Assembly (NCBI RefSeq): GCF_014649335.1
Contig: NZ_BMSV01000002.1
Location: 186,001 to 250,000 of the forward strand
Length of the DNA stretch: 64,000 nt
From: Streptomyces roseolilacinus
Lineage (GTDB): Bacteria; Actinomycetota; Actinomycetes; Streptomycetales; Streptomycetaceae
Reading direction: 5' to 3'
This document shows, in pieces, positions 16,051 through 26,371 of this stretch (positions within the stretch are counted from its first letter, which is position 1; the number at the start of each line of letters is the position of its first letter). The notes beneath the pieces were generated by a model, which saw only the letters and a program-made list of their open reading frames with translations, did no database searches and had not been told where the DNA came from. Both the position numbers and the translations under genes were made by a program.

Positions 16051-17463
16051 TCAGCCCCCGGCCGGCTCCCGCCACAGGGGCGGATGCCGCAGGGCCTCCG
16101 GCTCCGGACCGAACAGCACGGCCCGGGCCACGCGCGGCGCGAACAGCGCGGCCGGCGGCTTGATGAGGGACAGCACCGGCCGGAACGCCGAGCCGACCAC
16201 CGGGTCGGACCCCACCCGGCGCTGGAGGCGGGCCAGGTACCAGTCGACGGGCCGTTCCAGGGGCGAGGTGCGGGCCGCGTCGCCGACCGCGCCCGGCATC
16301 TTCCTGTCCGCGCCCGCCGAGATGTCCCACGCCTGGCGCGAGGCCCGCAGCAGCGCGCGCTGCACGCGTGAGGTCGTCGGCGTGCGCCGGTCCGCGAGGG
16401 CGTCGCGCAGGACGACCGCGGCCATCGCCGCGACCGCCATGCCCTGCCCGTAGATCGGGTTGAAGGCGCACAGGGCGTCGCCCGTGACGAGGAAGCCCGC
16501 CGGCCGCCGGCCCGGCCGGTCGTAGCGGCGCCGTACGTTGGCGGTGTCCCGGAAGCCGTACACCGGCGAGACCGGTTCGGCCTTGGCCAGCCAGTCGCGC
16601 AGCACCGGGTGCGGCAGCCGCCCGGCGAACTCCTCGAACGCCGCCTCGTCGGCGGGCGGTTCCTCGCCGCGCAGCCCGGACAGGGTGACCAGGAACCGGC
16701 CGTCCTCCACGGGCAGCGCCACACCGCTGTACGTCTGGTGGGGGTTGGGGACGACGAAGTAGCCGCTCGCGTCGGTCTCCTCGCCGTGCCGGTCGTGCCG
16801 GTAGAGGCGCGACGCGTAGGCGAGGCCGGTGTCGATGGTCTCCTCGTGCGGCGGCTCCGCGCCGAGCGCGGCCAGCCACCGCGACGCCCGCGACCCCCGG
16901 CCCGAGGCGTCCACGACCAGGTCGGCGGCGATCGGACGCGGTTCCCCGCCCCGGCCGGAGCCGCGTTCGCGCACCAGGACGCCCCGTACGCGCGCGGCGT
17001 CCCCGACCAGGCCCACCGCCTCCGTCGCCTGGACGGCCGTCACGCGCGGGTCGGCCAGCACCCGGCGCCGGATCGCCTGTTCGACCAGCGGCCGGGACGC
17101 GGTCACCAGGTGCACCATGGCGGCCGTGCGGTGGTACCAGCCGCCGGCCTGCCACTGCACCACGTCCTCGGGCATCCCCACGCGCGGGGCGCCGTCCGCC
17201 AGCAACTCGTCCATGACGCCCGGCAGCAGCTGCTCCAGGGCCCGCTGGCCGCCCTCCAGCAGCACGTGCAGGTGGCGCCCCTGCGGCACGCCCGCGCGGG
17301 GCTCGGCCTCCTCGGGGAAGCGGTCCCGCTCCACGACGGTGACCCGCTCGGCGTGGTCCGCGAGCACCCTGGCCGCGAGGAGCCCGGCGACGCTGCCGCC
17401 GATCACCACCGCGTGGCGCCCCCCGCGCCCCGCCCCCGCGCCGCTGCCCAACTCGTCGGTCAT
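16051..17463 (-). CDS. FAD-dependent oxidoreductase (monooxygenase/halogenase fold)
   Basis: A 470-residue flavoprotein. The FAD motif VVIGGSVAGLLAARVL lies at about residues 19-34. ERDRFPEEAEPRAGVPQGRHLHVLL follows, then VDASGRGSRA, and the second FAD-contact motif GFLVTGDALCAFNPIYGQGM near residue 340. This arrangement is seen in PHBH-fold oxidoreductases related to tryptophan halogenases and geranylgeranyl reductases. I see no clear halogenase lysine motif, so a plain oxidoreductase is the safer call. The ATG at 17463 follows AAGGGG by about six bases. No reductase partner or biosynthetic cluster surrounds it. Confidence 0.85.
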   Translation of the reverse strand: MTDELGSGAGAGRGGRHAVVIGGSVAGLLAARVLADHAERVTVVERDRFPEEAEPRAGVPQGRHLHVLLEGGQRALEQLLPGVMDELLADGAPRVGMPEDVVQWQAGGWYHRTAAMVHLVTASRPLVEQAIRRRVLADPRVTAVQATEAVGLVGDAARVRGVLVRERGSGRGGEPRPIAADLVVDASGRGSRASRWLAALGAEPPHEETIDTGLAYASRLYRHDRHGEETDASGYFVVPNPHQTYSGVALPVEDGRFLVTLSGLRGEEPPADEAAFEEFAGRLPHPVLRDWLAKAEPVSPVYGFRDTANVRRRYDRPGRRPAGFLVTGDALCAFNPIYGQGMAVAAMAAVVLRDALADRRTPTTSRVQRALLRASRQAWDISAGADRKMPGAVGDAARTSPLERPVDWYLARLQRRVGSDPVVGSAFRPVLSLIKPPAALFAPRVARAVLFGPEPEALRHPPLWREPAGG

Positions 17464-17513
17464 GTCCGCCCCTTCGCGTCGACGTCCTGCGGCGTCCCAG
17501 TATCCACGCCGGG

Positions 17514-17864
17514 TCAGGGCAGGTCGCGGGCGCCGAGCCGGAGGTGCTCGATGTGGTACACGGCCTCGTCGAGGAGCTGGGCCACGTGGTTGTCGTAGAG
17601 GCTGTACTCGATACGGCGGCCCTGGCGCACCCCGTGCACCAGCCCCAACGCGCGCAGCAGCCGCAGCTGGTGGGAGACGGCGGACTGCTCCATGGCGACG
17701 GACTCCGCCAGCTCCGTCACCCCGCAGGGGCCTTCGCGCAGACGGGTGAGGATCATCAGCCGGGACGGCGTGGCCAGGGCCTGCAGCGTGGCGGCGATGG
17801 TGGCCGCGGCATCCGCGTCGAGGCGGCCCGTGGGGGTGGCCCCGGCGTTCGCTCCATGTCCCAT
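17514..17864 (-). CDS. nmtR: NmtR-like ArsR/SmtB family metal-sensing repressor
   Basis: A 116-residue winged-helix metalloregulator strongly resembling mycobacterial NmtR, the Ni/Co sensor. It begins MGHG, giving Gly2 and His3, and carries Asp91, His93, His104 and His107 in SLYDNHVAQLLDEAVYHIEHL; these are the positions used for metal binding in NmtR as I recall it. The DNA-recognition helix is MEQSAVSHQLRLLRALGLV. I choose the ATG at 17864 over 17873 because it puts MGHG at the true N-terminus, where those ligands must lie. It is divergent from the P1B-4 ATPase gene and overlooks the operator at 17895-17918. Cobalt or nickel release of repression is the expected mechanism. Confidence 0.9.
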   Translation of the reverse strand: MGHGANAGATPTGRLDADAAATIAATLQALATPSRLMILTRLREGPCGVTELAESVAMEQSAVSHQLRLLRALGLVHGVRQGRRIEYSLYDNHVAQLLDEAVYHIEHLRLGARDLP

Positions 17865-17894
17865 GGGGGCCATCGTAGTCGCGTGCGGGGCCGT

Positions 17895-17918
17895 ACAGAT
17901 GAAGAGGTCTTCATGTGT
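17895..17918. promoter_or_regulatory. ArsR/SmtB-type operator between NmtR-like and P1B-4 ATPase genes
   Basis: A perfect inverted repeat ATGAAGA-GG-TCTTCAT (17899-17914) is extended on each side by ACA/TGT with one unmatched base. It resembles the ATGAA-n-TTCAT operators of NmtR, SmtB and CzrA. A minus-10-like TATGGT follows at 17924-17929, so bound repressor would block ATPase transcription. It lies about 30 bases upstream of the repressor start. Confidence 0.8.
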
Positions 17919-17987
17919 TCCGCTATGGTGGGGAGCGGGCGCGGTCCCGTGCCCGCCGCCGCCCCCGCCCTGGAAGAGGTGTGCCCG

Positions 17988-19928
17988 ATGGCCTCCCCGG
18001 TCTCCGCCGCAAGCCCGGCGCTCCCGTCCGCCGCGCCCCCGCCCCCGGCGCGCCGCACCCGCCTGTCCGCGCTGCCGGAGGTGCGCTGGGCCGCGCTCGC
18101 GACGGTCGCCTTCCTCGCCGCCTTCCCCCTCGACCTGGCCGGCGCCCCCGCCTGGGCGTGGGGCCCGCTGTACGCGGTGTGCTACGCCGCGGGTGGCTGG
18201 GAGCCGGGCCTGGCCGGTCTGCGGGCCCTGCGCGGGAAGGCCCTCGACGTCGACCTGCTGATGGTGGTCGCCGCGCTGGGGGCCGCCGCGATCGGCCAGT
18301 TCCTCGACGGCGGCCTGCTCATCGTCATCTTCGCGGTGTCCGGGGCGCTGGAGGCGCTCGCCACCCGGCGCACCGCCGACTCGGTGCGCGGCCTGCTCGA
18401 CCTGGCACCCGCCCGGGCGGTGCGGCTGCGCGCCGACGGCGCGGAGGAGGCCGTGGACGCCGCCGCCCTGAGGGTCGGTGACGTCGTCCTCGTACGGCCC
18501 GGGGAGCGGCTCCCCGCCGACGGCACGGTCCTCGACGGCGCGAGCGACGTGGACCAGGCGACCATCACCGGCGAGCCGCTGCCCGTCGCCCGGTCCGCCG
18601 GCGACCGGGTCTTCGCCGGCACCCTCAACGGCACCGGCGCCCTGCGGGTCGTGGTCGGCGAGGACCCCGCCGACTCTGTCCTCGCCCGGATCGTCGCCCT
18701 GGTGGAGGAGGCGAGCGCCACCAAGGCGCCCACCCAGCTGTTCGTCGAGAGGATCGAGCAGCGCTACTCGGTGGGCGTCGTCGTCGCCACGCTCGCCCTG
18801 TTCGCCGTGCCCCTCGCCCTCGGCGCGCCCCTGGAGGAGACGCTGCTGCGGGCCATGACGTTCATGATCGTTGCGTCGCCGTGCGCGGTCGTCCTCGCCA
18901 CCATGCCGCCGCTGCTGTCCGCGATCGCCAACGCCGGGCGGCACGGCGTCCTCGTCAAGTCCTGCGTGGTGATGGAGCGGCTGGGCGCGGTGGACCGCGT
19001 CGCCCTGGACAAGACCGGCACGCTCACGGAGGGCGCCCCGCGGGTGGCGGAGGTCCGCGTGCTGCCCGGCGGCGGACTGGCGGAGGACGAGGTGCTGGCG
19101 CTCGCGGCCGCCGCCGAGCTGCCCAGTGAACACCCGCTGGCCCGCGCCGTGGTGGCCGCCGCCCGCGACCGCGGACTGCCCCTCGCGGACGCCGGGGAGT
19201 TCTCGTCGTCCCCCGGCCGCGGCGTCCGCGCCCTGGTCGGCGGGCGGAAGGTGGAGGTCGGCCGCCCCGGGGAGGCGTCCGGCGCCGTGCGGGAGGCGCG
19301 GGCCGCGGGCCGTACGGCGGTGGAGGTCGCCGTCGACGGGGTGCCCGTCGCGCTCCTCGGCGTCACCGACCGGCTCCGCGAGGGCGCCCCCGCCGCGGTC
19401 GCCGCCCTCACCCGCCTCACCGGCACCGCTCCGGCCCTGCTGACCGGCGACGGGGAGCCGGCCGCGCGGGGCGTCGCCGCCGACACGGGCATCACCGACG
19501 TGCGGGCGGGCCTGCTCCCCGAGGACAAGGCGGCCGCCGTCCGCGCCTGGGAGCGCGAGGGCCGGCGCACCCTCGTCGTCGGCGACGGCGTCAACGACGC
19601 CCCCGCCCTCGCCGCCGCCCACGTCGGCATCGCCATGGGCCGGGCCGGGTCCGACCTGGCGCTGGAGACCGCCGACGCGGTCGTCGTGCGGGACGAACTG
19701 GCCGCCGTCCCGGCGGTGGTGGCCCTCTCCCGGCGCGCCCGCCGCCTCGTCGTCCAGAACCTCGTGATCGCCGGCGGCTGCATCGGCGCCCTGGTCGTCT
19801 GGGACCTGGCCGGCCACCTCCCGCTGCCGTTGGGCGTGGCCGGCCACGAGGGCTCCACGGTCCTGGTCGGCCTCAACGGGCTGCGCCTGCTGCGCGAGTC
19901 CGCCTGGCGCGGGGCCGCGGCCGCCTGA
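17988..19928 (+). CDS. P1B-4-type heavy-metal-exporting ATPase (Co/Ni/Fe class)
   Basis: A 646-residue metal-pumping P-type ATPase of the plasma membrane. The membrane metal site reads SPC (residues 297-299) rather than CPC, and the last helix carries HEGST (620-624). Together these mark the P1B-4 subgroup, known to export Co2+, Ni2+ or Fe2+. The phosphorylation site DKTGTLTEG starts at Asp341, TGDGEPA and GDGVNDAPALAAAHVGIAMG complete the ATPase core, and TITGEPLPV marks the actuator domain. No N-terminal CxxC metal-binding domain exists; the N-terminus is Ala/Pro-rich. The ATG at 17988 follows AAGAGG by eight bases. The divergent NmtR-like regulator points to cobalt or nickel as inducer. 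Confidence 0.93.
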   Translation: MASPVSAASPALPSAAPPPPARRTRLSALPEVRWAALATVAFLAAFPLDLAGAPAWAWGPLYAVCYAAGGWEPGLAGLRALRGKALDVDLLMVVAALGAAAIGQFLDGGLLIVIFAVSGALEALATRRTADSVRGLLDLAPARAVRLRADGAEEAVDAAALRVGDVVLVRPGERLPADGTVLDGASDVDQATITGEPLPVARSAGDRVFAGTLNGTGALRVVVGEDPADSVLARIVALVEEASATKAPTQLFVERIEQRYSVGVVVATLALFAVPLALGAPLEETLLRAMTFMIVASPCAVVLATMPPLLSAIANAGRHGVLVKSCVVMERLGAVDRVALDKTGTLTEGAPRVAEVRVLPGGGLAEDEVLALAAAAELPSEHPLARAVVAAARDRGLPLADAGEFSSSPGRGVRALVGGRKVEVGRPGEASGAVREARAAGRTAVEVAVDGVPVALLGVTDRLREGAPAAVAALTRLTGTAPALLTGDGEPAARGVAADTGITDVRAGLLPEDKAAAVRAWEREGRRTLVVGDGVNDAPALAAAHVGIAMGRAGSDLALETADAVVVRDELAAVPAVVALSRRARRLVVQNLVIAGGCIGALVVWDLAGHLPLPLGVAGHEGSTVLVGLNGLRLLRESAWRGAAAA

Positions 19929-19943
19929 GCGCGCGGGTCGCCC

Positions 19944-20108
19944 CTACGGGCGGATCAGGCCGCGCTCGTACGCCTTGACCAGGCGCTGGGGGACCTGCTG
20001 GACCACCCCGTCGACCGTGACGGGCACGAGCTGCGGGGTGGTCGCCTTCCACTGGGCGCGGCGGTGACGGGTGTTGGAGCGGGACATCTTCCGCTTGGGC
20101 ACGGCCAT
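19944..20108 (-). CDS. rpmF: Ribosomal protein L32, cysteine-free (zinc-independent) paralogue
   Basis: A 54-residue bL32 starting [21 protein letters not shown], the invariant family N-terminus. The usual zinc-binding CxxC pairs in the C-terminal half are absent; instead the sequence reads [16 protein letters not shown]. It is therefore a 'C-minus' paralogue of the kind that replaces the zinc form when zinc is scarce. A Zur-like box at 20155-20169 lies 46 bases upstream, matching that role. It is downstream of the PadR gene on the same strand. The start is the ATG at 20108; two in-frame upstream codons to 20126 are not supported. Confidence 0.95.
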   Translation of the reverse strand: MAVPKRKMSRSNTRHRRAQWKATTPQLVPVTVDGVVQQVPQRLVKAYERGLIRP

Positions 20109-20154
20109 GGTCGAACGGACCTCCATCGGTGGTACGGATGGCGGCCACGCTACA

Positions 20155-20169
20155 TGGAAACGATTCCCA
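20155..20169 (-). promoter_or_regulatory. Zur-like box upstream of zinc-free L32
   Basis: TGGAAACGATTCCCA has 7-1-7 symmetry (five of seven pairs) and matches the actinobacterial Zur consensus TGAAAATGATTTTCA at 11 of 15 positions. It begins directly after the PadR stop codon and ends 46 bases before the rpmF start. It is AT-rich against its surroundings. Confidence 0.7.
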
Positions 20170-20712
20170 TTAACAGTCGGGGGCGTCCAGGCCCTCCAGC
20201 GCCTCCGTCAGCCACGCCACCCAGAACCGCTCCAGCTCGATCCCGCCCCGCAGCACCAGGTGCCGCAACCGGTCCGCCTCCGCGTCCCGCTCCGGCGGGA
20301 ACTGCCGCCGCTCCATGCCCAGGTACTCCTCCAACTGCGCCCGGTGCAGCTCCAGATGGCGGCGCAGCTCGTCCGCCATGCCCTCCGTGCCCACCACGGC
20401 CGCGGCGCGCAGCCGCAGCAGCAACGCGCTGCGGATCGGCTTCGGGTCCTCGGCCCGCCGCGTCCAGTCGGCCAGTTCCGCCCGGCCGGCGGGCAGCACC
20501 TCGTACTCCTTCTTCTGCCCCCGCACCGGCGTCACCGGGGCCGGCAGGACCCGGATCAGCCCCGCCTGCTCCAGTTTCCCCAGCTCGCGGTAGATCTGCT
20601 GGTGGGTCGCCGACCAGAAGTAGCCGATCGACCGGTCGAAGCGCCGGGTCAGTTCCAGACCCGAGGACGGCTTCTCGAGCAGAGCGGTGAGGATCGCGTG
20701 CGGGAGTGACAT
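20170..20712 (-). CDS. PadR family transcriptional regulator
   Basis: A 180-residue regulator. The N-terminal PadR winged helix reads [33 protein letters not shown], then [16 protein letters not shown] and a wing with [15 protein letters not shown]. The C-terminal half (about 95-175) is the helical dimerisation region of the PadR-s2/AphA-like type. The ligand is unknown. The start is the ATG at 20712, preceded by GGATGCGGG. No divergent partner is adjacent; the target may be itself or a distant locus. Confidence 0.9.
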   Translation of the reverse strand: MSLPHAILTALLEKPSSGLELTRRFDRSIGYFWSATHQQIYRELGKLEQAGLIRVLPAPVTPVRGQKKEYEVLPAGRAELADWTRRAEDPKPIRSALLLRLRAAAVVGTEGMADELRRHLELHRAQLEEYLGMERRQFPPERDAEADRLRHLVLRGGIELERFWVAWLTEALEGLDAPDC

Positions 20713-20842
20713 GCCCGCATCCTAGGGAGTGTCGTCGAAGCGGCGTCGTTCGCCCGCGGACGGGACTTCGAAGCCCCTTCCCAGGGGCCCGGTGGGCCGC
20801 GGCGCCCCGGTCGGGCGCCGCCCCGCCCGGCCCGTGGGGGAC

Positions 20843-22993
<2,151 letters not shown>

Positions 22994-23842
22994 TCACCCC
23001 CGCGGGGCCGACCGCGCCCCCCACGCGTCCAGCTCCTCCGGCGTGCACGGCACCGGCTCGCCGGCGCCCAGCAGCCCGTGCGCCCGCAGCAGCCGCGCCA
23101 CCGCCGCCGCCCACGGCCGCCGCAGCCGCGCGGCGTCCAGCAGCTCCGCGTCCGCCAGCACCTCCTCCACCGGCCCCGTCCGCAGCCCGCCCGGGGTGAG
23201 CACCGCCGCGTCGTCCGCCCACCGCAGCGCCAGGTCCACGTCGTGCGTGGCCATCACCACCGTCGTCCCCGACGCCCGCAGCCCGTCCAGCACCGCCAGC
23301 AGCCGCTCCTGCCCGTGCGGGTCGAGCCCCGCCGTCGGCTCGTCCAGGATCAGCACCCGGGGGCGCATCGCCACGGCGCCCGCGATGGCCGCCCGCTTGC
23401 GCTGCCCGTACGACAACAGGTGCGTCGGCCGGTCCTCCAGGGCCACGATGTCCAGCGCCTCCAGCGCCGCCCGCACCCGGGACCGCACCTCCTCCTGCGG
23501 CAGCCCCAGGTTCATCGGCCCGAACGACACGTCCTGCCCCACCGACGCCGCGAACAGCTGGTCGTCCGGGTCCTGCACCACCAGCTGCACCGTCGTGCGC
23601 AGCCGCGTCAGGCCCTTCCGGTCGTACGCCACGTCCTCACCGGCGACCCGCAGCCGCCCGCTCCCGCACCGCAGCCCGCCGCTGAGCAGCCGCAGCAGCG
23701 TCGTCTTGCCGCTGCCGTTGCGGCCCAGCACGGCCAGCGACCGCCCCTCCGGCACGGCGAAGTCGACCCCGGACAGCACGGCGGGGCCGTCCTCGTAGGC
23801 GAATCCCGCACCGACCAGCTCGACCACGGGGGCTCCGGGCAT
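22994..23842 (-). CDS. cbiO: Cobalt ECF/ABC transporter, ATP-binding protein CbiO
   Basis: A 282-residue ATPase of the cobalt importer. Walker A GRNGSGKTT is near residue 40, the Q-loop region reads VQDPDDQLFA (typical of ECF ATPases), the signature LLSYGQRKRAAIAG, Walker B VLILDEPTAGLDP and switch MATHDVD. The start ATG at 23842 overlaps the CbiQ stop (TGATG). It is the last gene of cbiMNQO and uses one ATPase as a probable homodimer. The C-terminal 50 residues are an extra helical tail. Confidence 0.94.
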   Translation of the reverse strand: MPGAPVVELVGAGFAYEDGPAVLSGVDFAVPEGRSLAVLGRNGSGKTTLLRLLSGGLRCGSGRLRVAGEDVAYDRKGLTRLRTTVQLVVQDPDDQLFAASVGQDVSFGPMNLGLPQEEVRSRVRAALEALDIVALEDRPTHLLSYGQRKRAAIAGAVAMRPRVLILDEPTAGLDPHGQERLLAVLDGLRASGTTVVMATHDVDLALRWADDAAVLTPGGLRTGPVEEVLADAELLDAARLRRPWAAAVARLLRAHGLLGAGEPVPCTPEELDAWGARSAPRG

Positions 23843-24588
23843 CACAGCGACCTCTCCAGTACCAGAGTCAGGGCGACCACCGCCGCCAGCAGCGCCGCCG
23901 TCGCGGCGAGGAAACGGCGGTCCACCCGCGCGTCGGGCACCAGCACCCGCAGCGTGCCGTCGTAACCGCGCCCCGCGAGGCCCGTCTGCAACCGCGCCGC
24001 GCGGTCGAAGGCCCGCACGAACGCCGTCGCGCCCAGCCCCGCCACCGACCGCCACGCCGCCGCGCGGCTCGTCAGCCCGAGCCGCGCCGCCTGCGCCTGC
24101 CGGATCCGCGCGACCGCGTCCAGCAGCAGGAAACCGATCCGGTACATCACCAGCGCGACGTCCACCACCGGCGCCGGCACACCGGCCCGCACGAGCCGGG
24201 GCAGCACGTCCGACACGGGCGTGGTGAACGCGAACAGCAGCAGCCCCAGCGACGCCGCCGAGGTGCGCAGCAGCAGCCGGCCGGCGTGCGCCGGGCCCTC
24301 CGGCGCCAGCGCCGGCCACCCGTCCGGACCACCGACCTGGAACAGCAGCGGCACGGCGCCCGTCACGCAGAACCCGAGCGGCAGCCGCCACGCCCGCCAC
24401 AGCTGGCGCGGCGCCACGCCCGCCGGGCCCAGCAGCACCGCCAGCGCCGCCACCGTGACCAGGACCGCGCCCGGCCAGGGCGGCAGGGACACCGCGCACA
24501 CGGTCAGCCCGAACCCCAGCGCGGCCTTCTCGGCCGGATGGCGGCGGCGCCAGCGGCTGCCGTGCGCCGCCACGTCGATGGGCAGCAC
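23842..24588 (-). CDS. cbiQ: Cobalt ECF/ABC transporter, transmembrane protein CbiQ
   Basis: A 248-residue membrane T-component. It begins VLPIDVAAHGSRWRRRHPAEKAALGFG, matching the CbiQ N-terminus, and has four to five membrane segments. The cytoplasmic coupling helices include RIRQAQAARLG and RGYDGTLRVL near residues 165-215 (the AARG-type motif). The GTG at 24588 has GGAG about eight bases upstream, formed by the 3' end of cbiN. The stop overlaps the cbiO start. Confidence 0.92.
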   Translation of the reverse strand: MLPIDVAAHGSRWRRRHPAEKAALGFGLTVCAVSLPPWPGAVLVTVAALAVLLGPAGVAPRQLWRAWRLPLGFCVTGAVPLLFQVGGPDGWPALAPEGPAHAGRLLLRTSAASLGLLLFAFTTPVSDVLPRLVRAGVPAPVVDVALVMYRIGFLLLDAVARIRQAQAARLGLTSRAAAWRSVAGLGATAFVRAFDRAARLQTGLAGRGYDGTLRVLVPDARVDRRFLAATAALLAAVVALTLVLERSL

Positions 24589-24593
24589 CCGCG

Positions 24594-24989
24594 CTACTCC
24601 CCGGACGCCGCGGGCCCGTCGGCCCGGACGTCGGCCGCGGCCGGGGTCGCCGTCGCGGCGCCGGCGTCGTCCGCCGCGCCGGCCCGGGCCCGCTCCTCGC
24701 CCTGCCGACGGCCGCGCCGCAGCCCGAAGTAGTACGTCAGCACACCCGCGCCGAGCGCCGCCTGCAGCGAGAACAGCGCCGACTCGACCTCCCCGGACGG
24801 CGGCTCGTACAGCGGCGTGAACCACGGCTCGTAGTCCGGGGCGTTCTCCGCGATCGCCGTCTCCGCCTGCGCGTCGGCGCCCGCGAACGGCTCCTCCCGG
24901 CCCTCGCCGAGCCCCAGCGCCAGCGGCAGCACGGCCAGCGCCACCACCACCAGCAGGAGCAGGGCGTTGATCCTCGTGTTGCGGCTCAT
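24594..24989 (-). CDS. cbiN: Cobalt transporter auxiliary protein CbiN
   Basis: A 131-residue protein with an N-terminal membrane helix ([20 protein letters not shown]). An extracytoplasmic loop follows, with [23 protein letters not shown], the CbiN hallmark. A second membrane helix ([22 protein letters not shown]) and an acidic/Ala-rich cytoplasmic tail of about 35 residues complete it. CbiN stimulates cobalt loading by CbiM. The start overlaps the CbiM stop by four bases (ATGA). Confidence 0.93.
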   Translation of the reverse strand: MSRNTRINALLLLVVVALAVLPLALGLGEGREEPFAGADAQAETAIAENAPDYEPWFTPLYEPPSGEVESALFSLQAALGAGVLTYYFGLRRGRRQGEERARAGAADDAGAATATPAAADVRADGPAASGE

Positions 24990-25678
24990 CGGACCACCGC
25001 CCCCTTCGTCGCGTCCGCCGCCGGGAGCACCCCGAGCCGCGCCAGCTCACCCTTGCTGGACTGCCGCAGGAGCCGCATGACCAGCACCGTCAGCAGGCCC
25101 TCGCTGACCGCGAGCGGCACCTGCGTCACCGCGAAGATGCCGCCGAACTTCACGAGCGCCCCCGTGAGGCCGCTGGCCGGATCGGGGAACGCCAGCGCCA
25201 GCTGCACGCTCGTCACGCAGTACGTCGACAGGTCGGCGACGAACGCGCCGAAGAACACGGCCACCATCAGCGGCACCCCCGACCGGCGCAGCAGCCGGTA
25301 CGTCCCGTACCCGGCCCACGGGCCGACGACCGCCATCGAGAAGACGTTCGCGCCGAGCGTGGTGAGCCCGCCGTGCGCCAGCAGCAGCGCCTGGAACAGC
25401 AGGGTGATCGTGCCGAGCACCGCCATGATCGGCGGCCGGAACAGGATGGCGCCCAGACCCGTACCGGTGGGGTGGGAGCAGCTGCCCGTCACGGACGGGA
25501 TCTTCAGCGCCGACAGGACGAACGTGAACGCCCCGGACGCGCCGAGCAGCAGGGTCGACTCGGGATTGGCCCTGACCTCCCGGGTCAGGGCCCGGACACC
25601 GTGGACGACGAACGGAGCGGCCGCCAGCGTCCAGGCGACCGCGTGTTCCCGGGGGAGGAAACCCTCGGCTATATGCAT
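24986..25678 (-). CDS. cbiM: Cobalt transporter substrate-capture protein CbiM
   Basis: A 230-residue S-component that captures cobalt. It starts MHIAEGFLP, whose free N-terminus and His2 are metal ligands in CbiM/NikM, so the ATG at 25678 is firm. Other motifs are [15 protein letters not shown] (metal His), the [19 protein letters not shown] stretch and [14 protein letters not shown]. About six to seven membrane segments are present. The gene heads the cbiMNQO operon and lies directly behind a cobalamin riboswitch, which indicates cobalt rather than nickel as the cargo. Confidence 0.95.
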   Translation of the reverse strand: MHIAEGFLPREHAVAWTLAAAPFVVHGVRALTREVRANPESTLLLGASGAFTFVLSALKIPSVTGSCSHPTGTGLGAILFRPPIMAVLGTITLLFQALLLAHGGLTTLGANVFSMAVVGPWAGYGTYRLLRRSGVPLMVAVFFGAFVADLSTYCVTSVQLALAFPDPASGLTGALVKFGGIFAVTQVPLAVSEGLLTVLVMRLLRQSSKGELARLGVLPAADATKGAVVR

Positions 25679-25689
25679 GTGGGGAAGAC

Positions 25690-25905
25690 CCTCTCCAGCA
25701 CCTCGTGGATGGACAACGCGCCTTGGCCGGTCTCCTGGCTGACGGGTCGTACCGCCTCGGCTCCGCCTTCCCGGACGCCGCGGTCTCCCGCGGCGGTCCA
25801 GTGGCTTCCCCGTTCTCACGGGGGGTGGAGCCGGACTTCCCGATCACAGTGGCGAGGGCCGCACCGGTTTCGAACCGGTTTCCCGTACACCAAGGCCCTG
25901 CGACA
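25690..25905 (-). ncRNA. Cobalamin (B12) riboswitch
   Basis: On the minus strand the 5' part reads GGTGTACGGGAA then paired CCGGT/ACCGGT arms. The core follows with GCGGCCCTCGCCACTGTGA and GGGAAG, and the B12 box GCCAGGAGACCGGCC lies at 25725-25739. This order is that of the cobalamin riboswitch. It ends about 10-50 bases before the CbiM ATG, where it would mask the ribosome site or terminate when adenosylcobalamin is plentiful. Confidence 0.93.
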
Positions 25906-25942
25906 GTAGTGCGTTGACCTGCTCCCTCACAACCGCGCACCC

Positions 25943-26371
25943 TTACGCCTTGCGGTACCGGTATGCTTCCGCGGCCGCGGCCTCCACCGCGTCCAGATCG
26001 CCGCCCGCCGACGCGGTGACCACCGCCGCGACCGCGCCCTCCACGAACGGCGCGTCCACCAGCCGTGCCCCCTCGGGCAGTTCGTCGCCCTCCGCGAGCA
26101 GCGCCTTCACCGTCAGGACGGCGCTGCCCAGGTCGACGAGCACCGCCACGCCGGCGCCCCGGTCCACGTCGTGCGCCGCCCGGGCGACCAGCTCCGCGCT
26201 GGTGCCGAGCCCGCCGTCCGGACCGCCGCCCGCCGCGGCCACCGGCACCCCGGCCGCCCCGCCGGCCAGCCCGCGCGCCAGCTCCGCGACGGCCGCGGCG
26301 ACCTCGGCGCTGTGCGAGACGAGGACGACCCCGACCGGCGCGCCCGCCCCGGCCGTACCCGCCCCGGTCAC
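25943..26371 (-). CDS. dhaM: PTS-dependent dihydroxyacetone kinase, phosphotransferase subunit DhaM
   Basis: A 142-residue EIIA-mannose-like protein. The phospho-acceptor His lies in GVVLVSHSAEVA near residue 20, and VAVLVDLGSAVLTVKALL is the conserved dimer region. It carries phosphate from HPr to ADP bound on DhaL. It is only the EIIA-like domain, without the HPr and EI-like extensions of E. coli DhaM, so it depends on the general PTS proteins. The GTG at 26371 overlaps the DhaL stop (GTGA). Confidence 0.93.
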   Translation of the reverse strand: MTGAGTAGAGAPVGVVLVSHSAEVAAAVAELARGLAGGAAGVPVAAAGGGPDGGLGTSAELVARAAHDVDRGAGVAVLVDLGSAVLTVKALLAEGDELPEGARLVDAPFVEGAVAAVVTASAGGDLDAVEAAAAEAYRYRKA

